This document shows positions 8,108 to 8,146 of a DNA stretch of 8,146 nt, piece after piece. The notes under the pieces are model-generated. The model saw only the letters and a program-made list of their open reading frames with translations. It made no database searches and was not told where the DNA came from. Position 1 is the first letter of the stretch. Each line of letters starts with the position of its first letter. The position numbers and the translations under genes were made by a program. Source of the DNA: an uncultured Atopobium sp. (GTDB lineage: Bacteria > Actinomycetota > Coriobacteriia > Coriobacteriales > Atopobiaceae); NCBI GenBank assembly GCA_946647055.1, contig CAMPCT010000086.1, positions 1 to 8,146 of the forward strand, in the 5' to 3' direction.

Positions 8108-8140
8108 AGTGCTAACCCCTTCGCGGGTTAGCACTTTTTT
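8108..8140 (+). terminator. Strong intrinsic terminator of the tRNA-Asn gene
   Basis: An 11-bp perfect stem, AGTGCTAACCC (8108-8118) with GGGTTAGCACT (8125-8135), closes a 6-nt loop CTTCGC. It is followed at once by a T-run (T8135-T8140, the first T also able to pair in the stem). It starts 10 nt after the encoded CCA end, as expected for the end of a short tRNA transcript. Confidence 0.92.
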
Positions 8141-8146
8141 GTTGGC

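Overview
The window is a stretch of bacterial chromosome with very high GC content, essentially fully coding on the + strand, and every recognisable gene is a conserved housekeeping gene. In order it holds: the 3' half of infB (translation initiation factor IF-2, cut by the window start), rbfA (ribosome-binding factor A), a DHH/DHHA1 phosphoesterase of the NrnA family, truB (tRNA pseudouridine-55 synthase), ribF (bifunctional riboflavin kinase/FMN adenylyltransferase), dnaG (primase), rpoD/sigA (primary sigma factor), an intrinsic terminator, a promoter, a tRNA-Asn(GUU) gene and a second, strong intrinsic terminator.

Likely organism: a high-GC actinobacterium. The very strong G/C bias at third codon positions fits Actinomycetota. 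The sigma factor, with a [20 protein letters not shown] region 1.2 and a short region 1.1, looks more like Bacillota primary sigma factors than those of Streptomyces or Mycobacterium. That mixture suggests Coriobacteriia (an Olsenella/Atopobium/Collinsella-like lineage). This is inference from remembered family features, not a database result.

Layout: bases 1-6473 form one tightly packed transcription unit. Each gene starts within about 10 nt of the previous stop or overlaps it: infB/rbfA are 10 nt apart, rbfA/nrnA share one base (TGATG), nrnA/truB overlap by GTGA, truB/ribF by ATGA and ribF/dnaG by ATGA. A 42-nt gap with a small 15-nt palindrome separates dnaG from rpoD. No terminator or clear promoter is visible in it, so rpoD is probably at least partly co-transcribed with the upstream genes. 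A perfect 11-bp stem terminator follows rpoD. The tRNA-Asn gene then has its own promoter (TTGCGT-16-TATACT) and terminator.

How the genes work together: IF-2, RbfA and TruB act in translation initiation, 30S maturation and tRNA modification. NrnA recycles nanoRNA or pAp and RibF makes FMN/FAD. DnaG primes replication and the primary sigma factor directs housekeeping transcription. The arrangement looks like the widespread nusA-infB-rbfA-nrnA-truB-ribF cluster joined directly to a dnaG-rpoD pair, i.e. a large macromolecular-synthesis operon. I saw no mobile element, CRISPR array, defence system, frameshift or convincing new gene; the points worth a second look are architectural and small.
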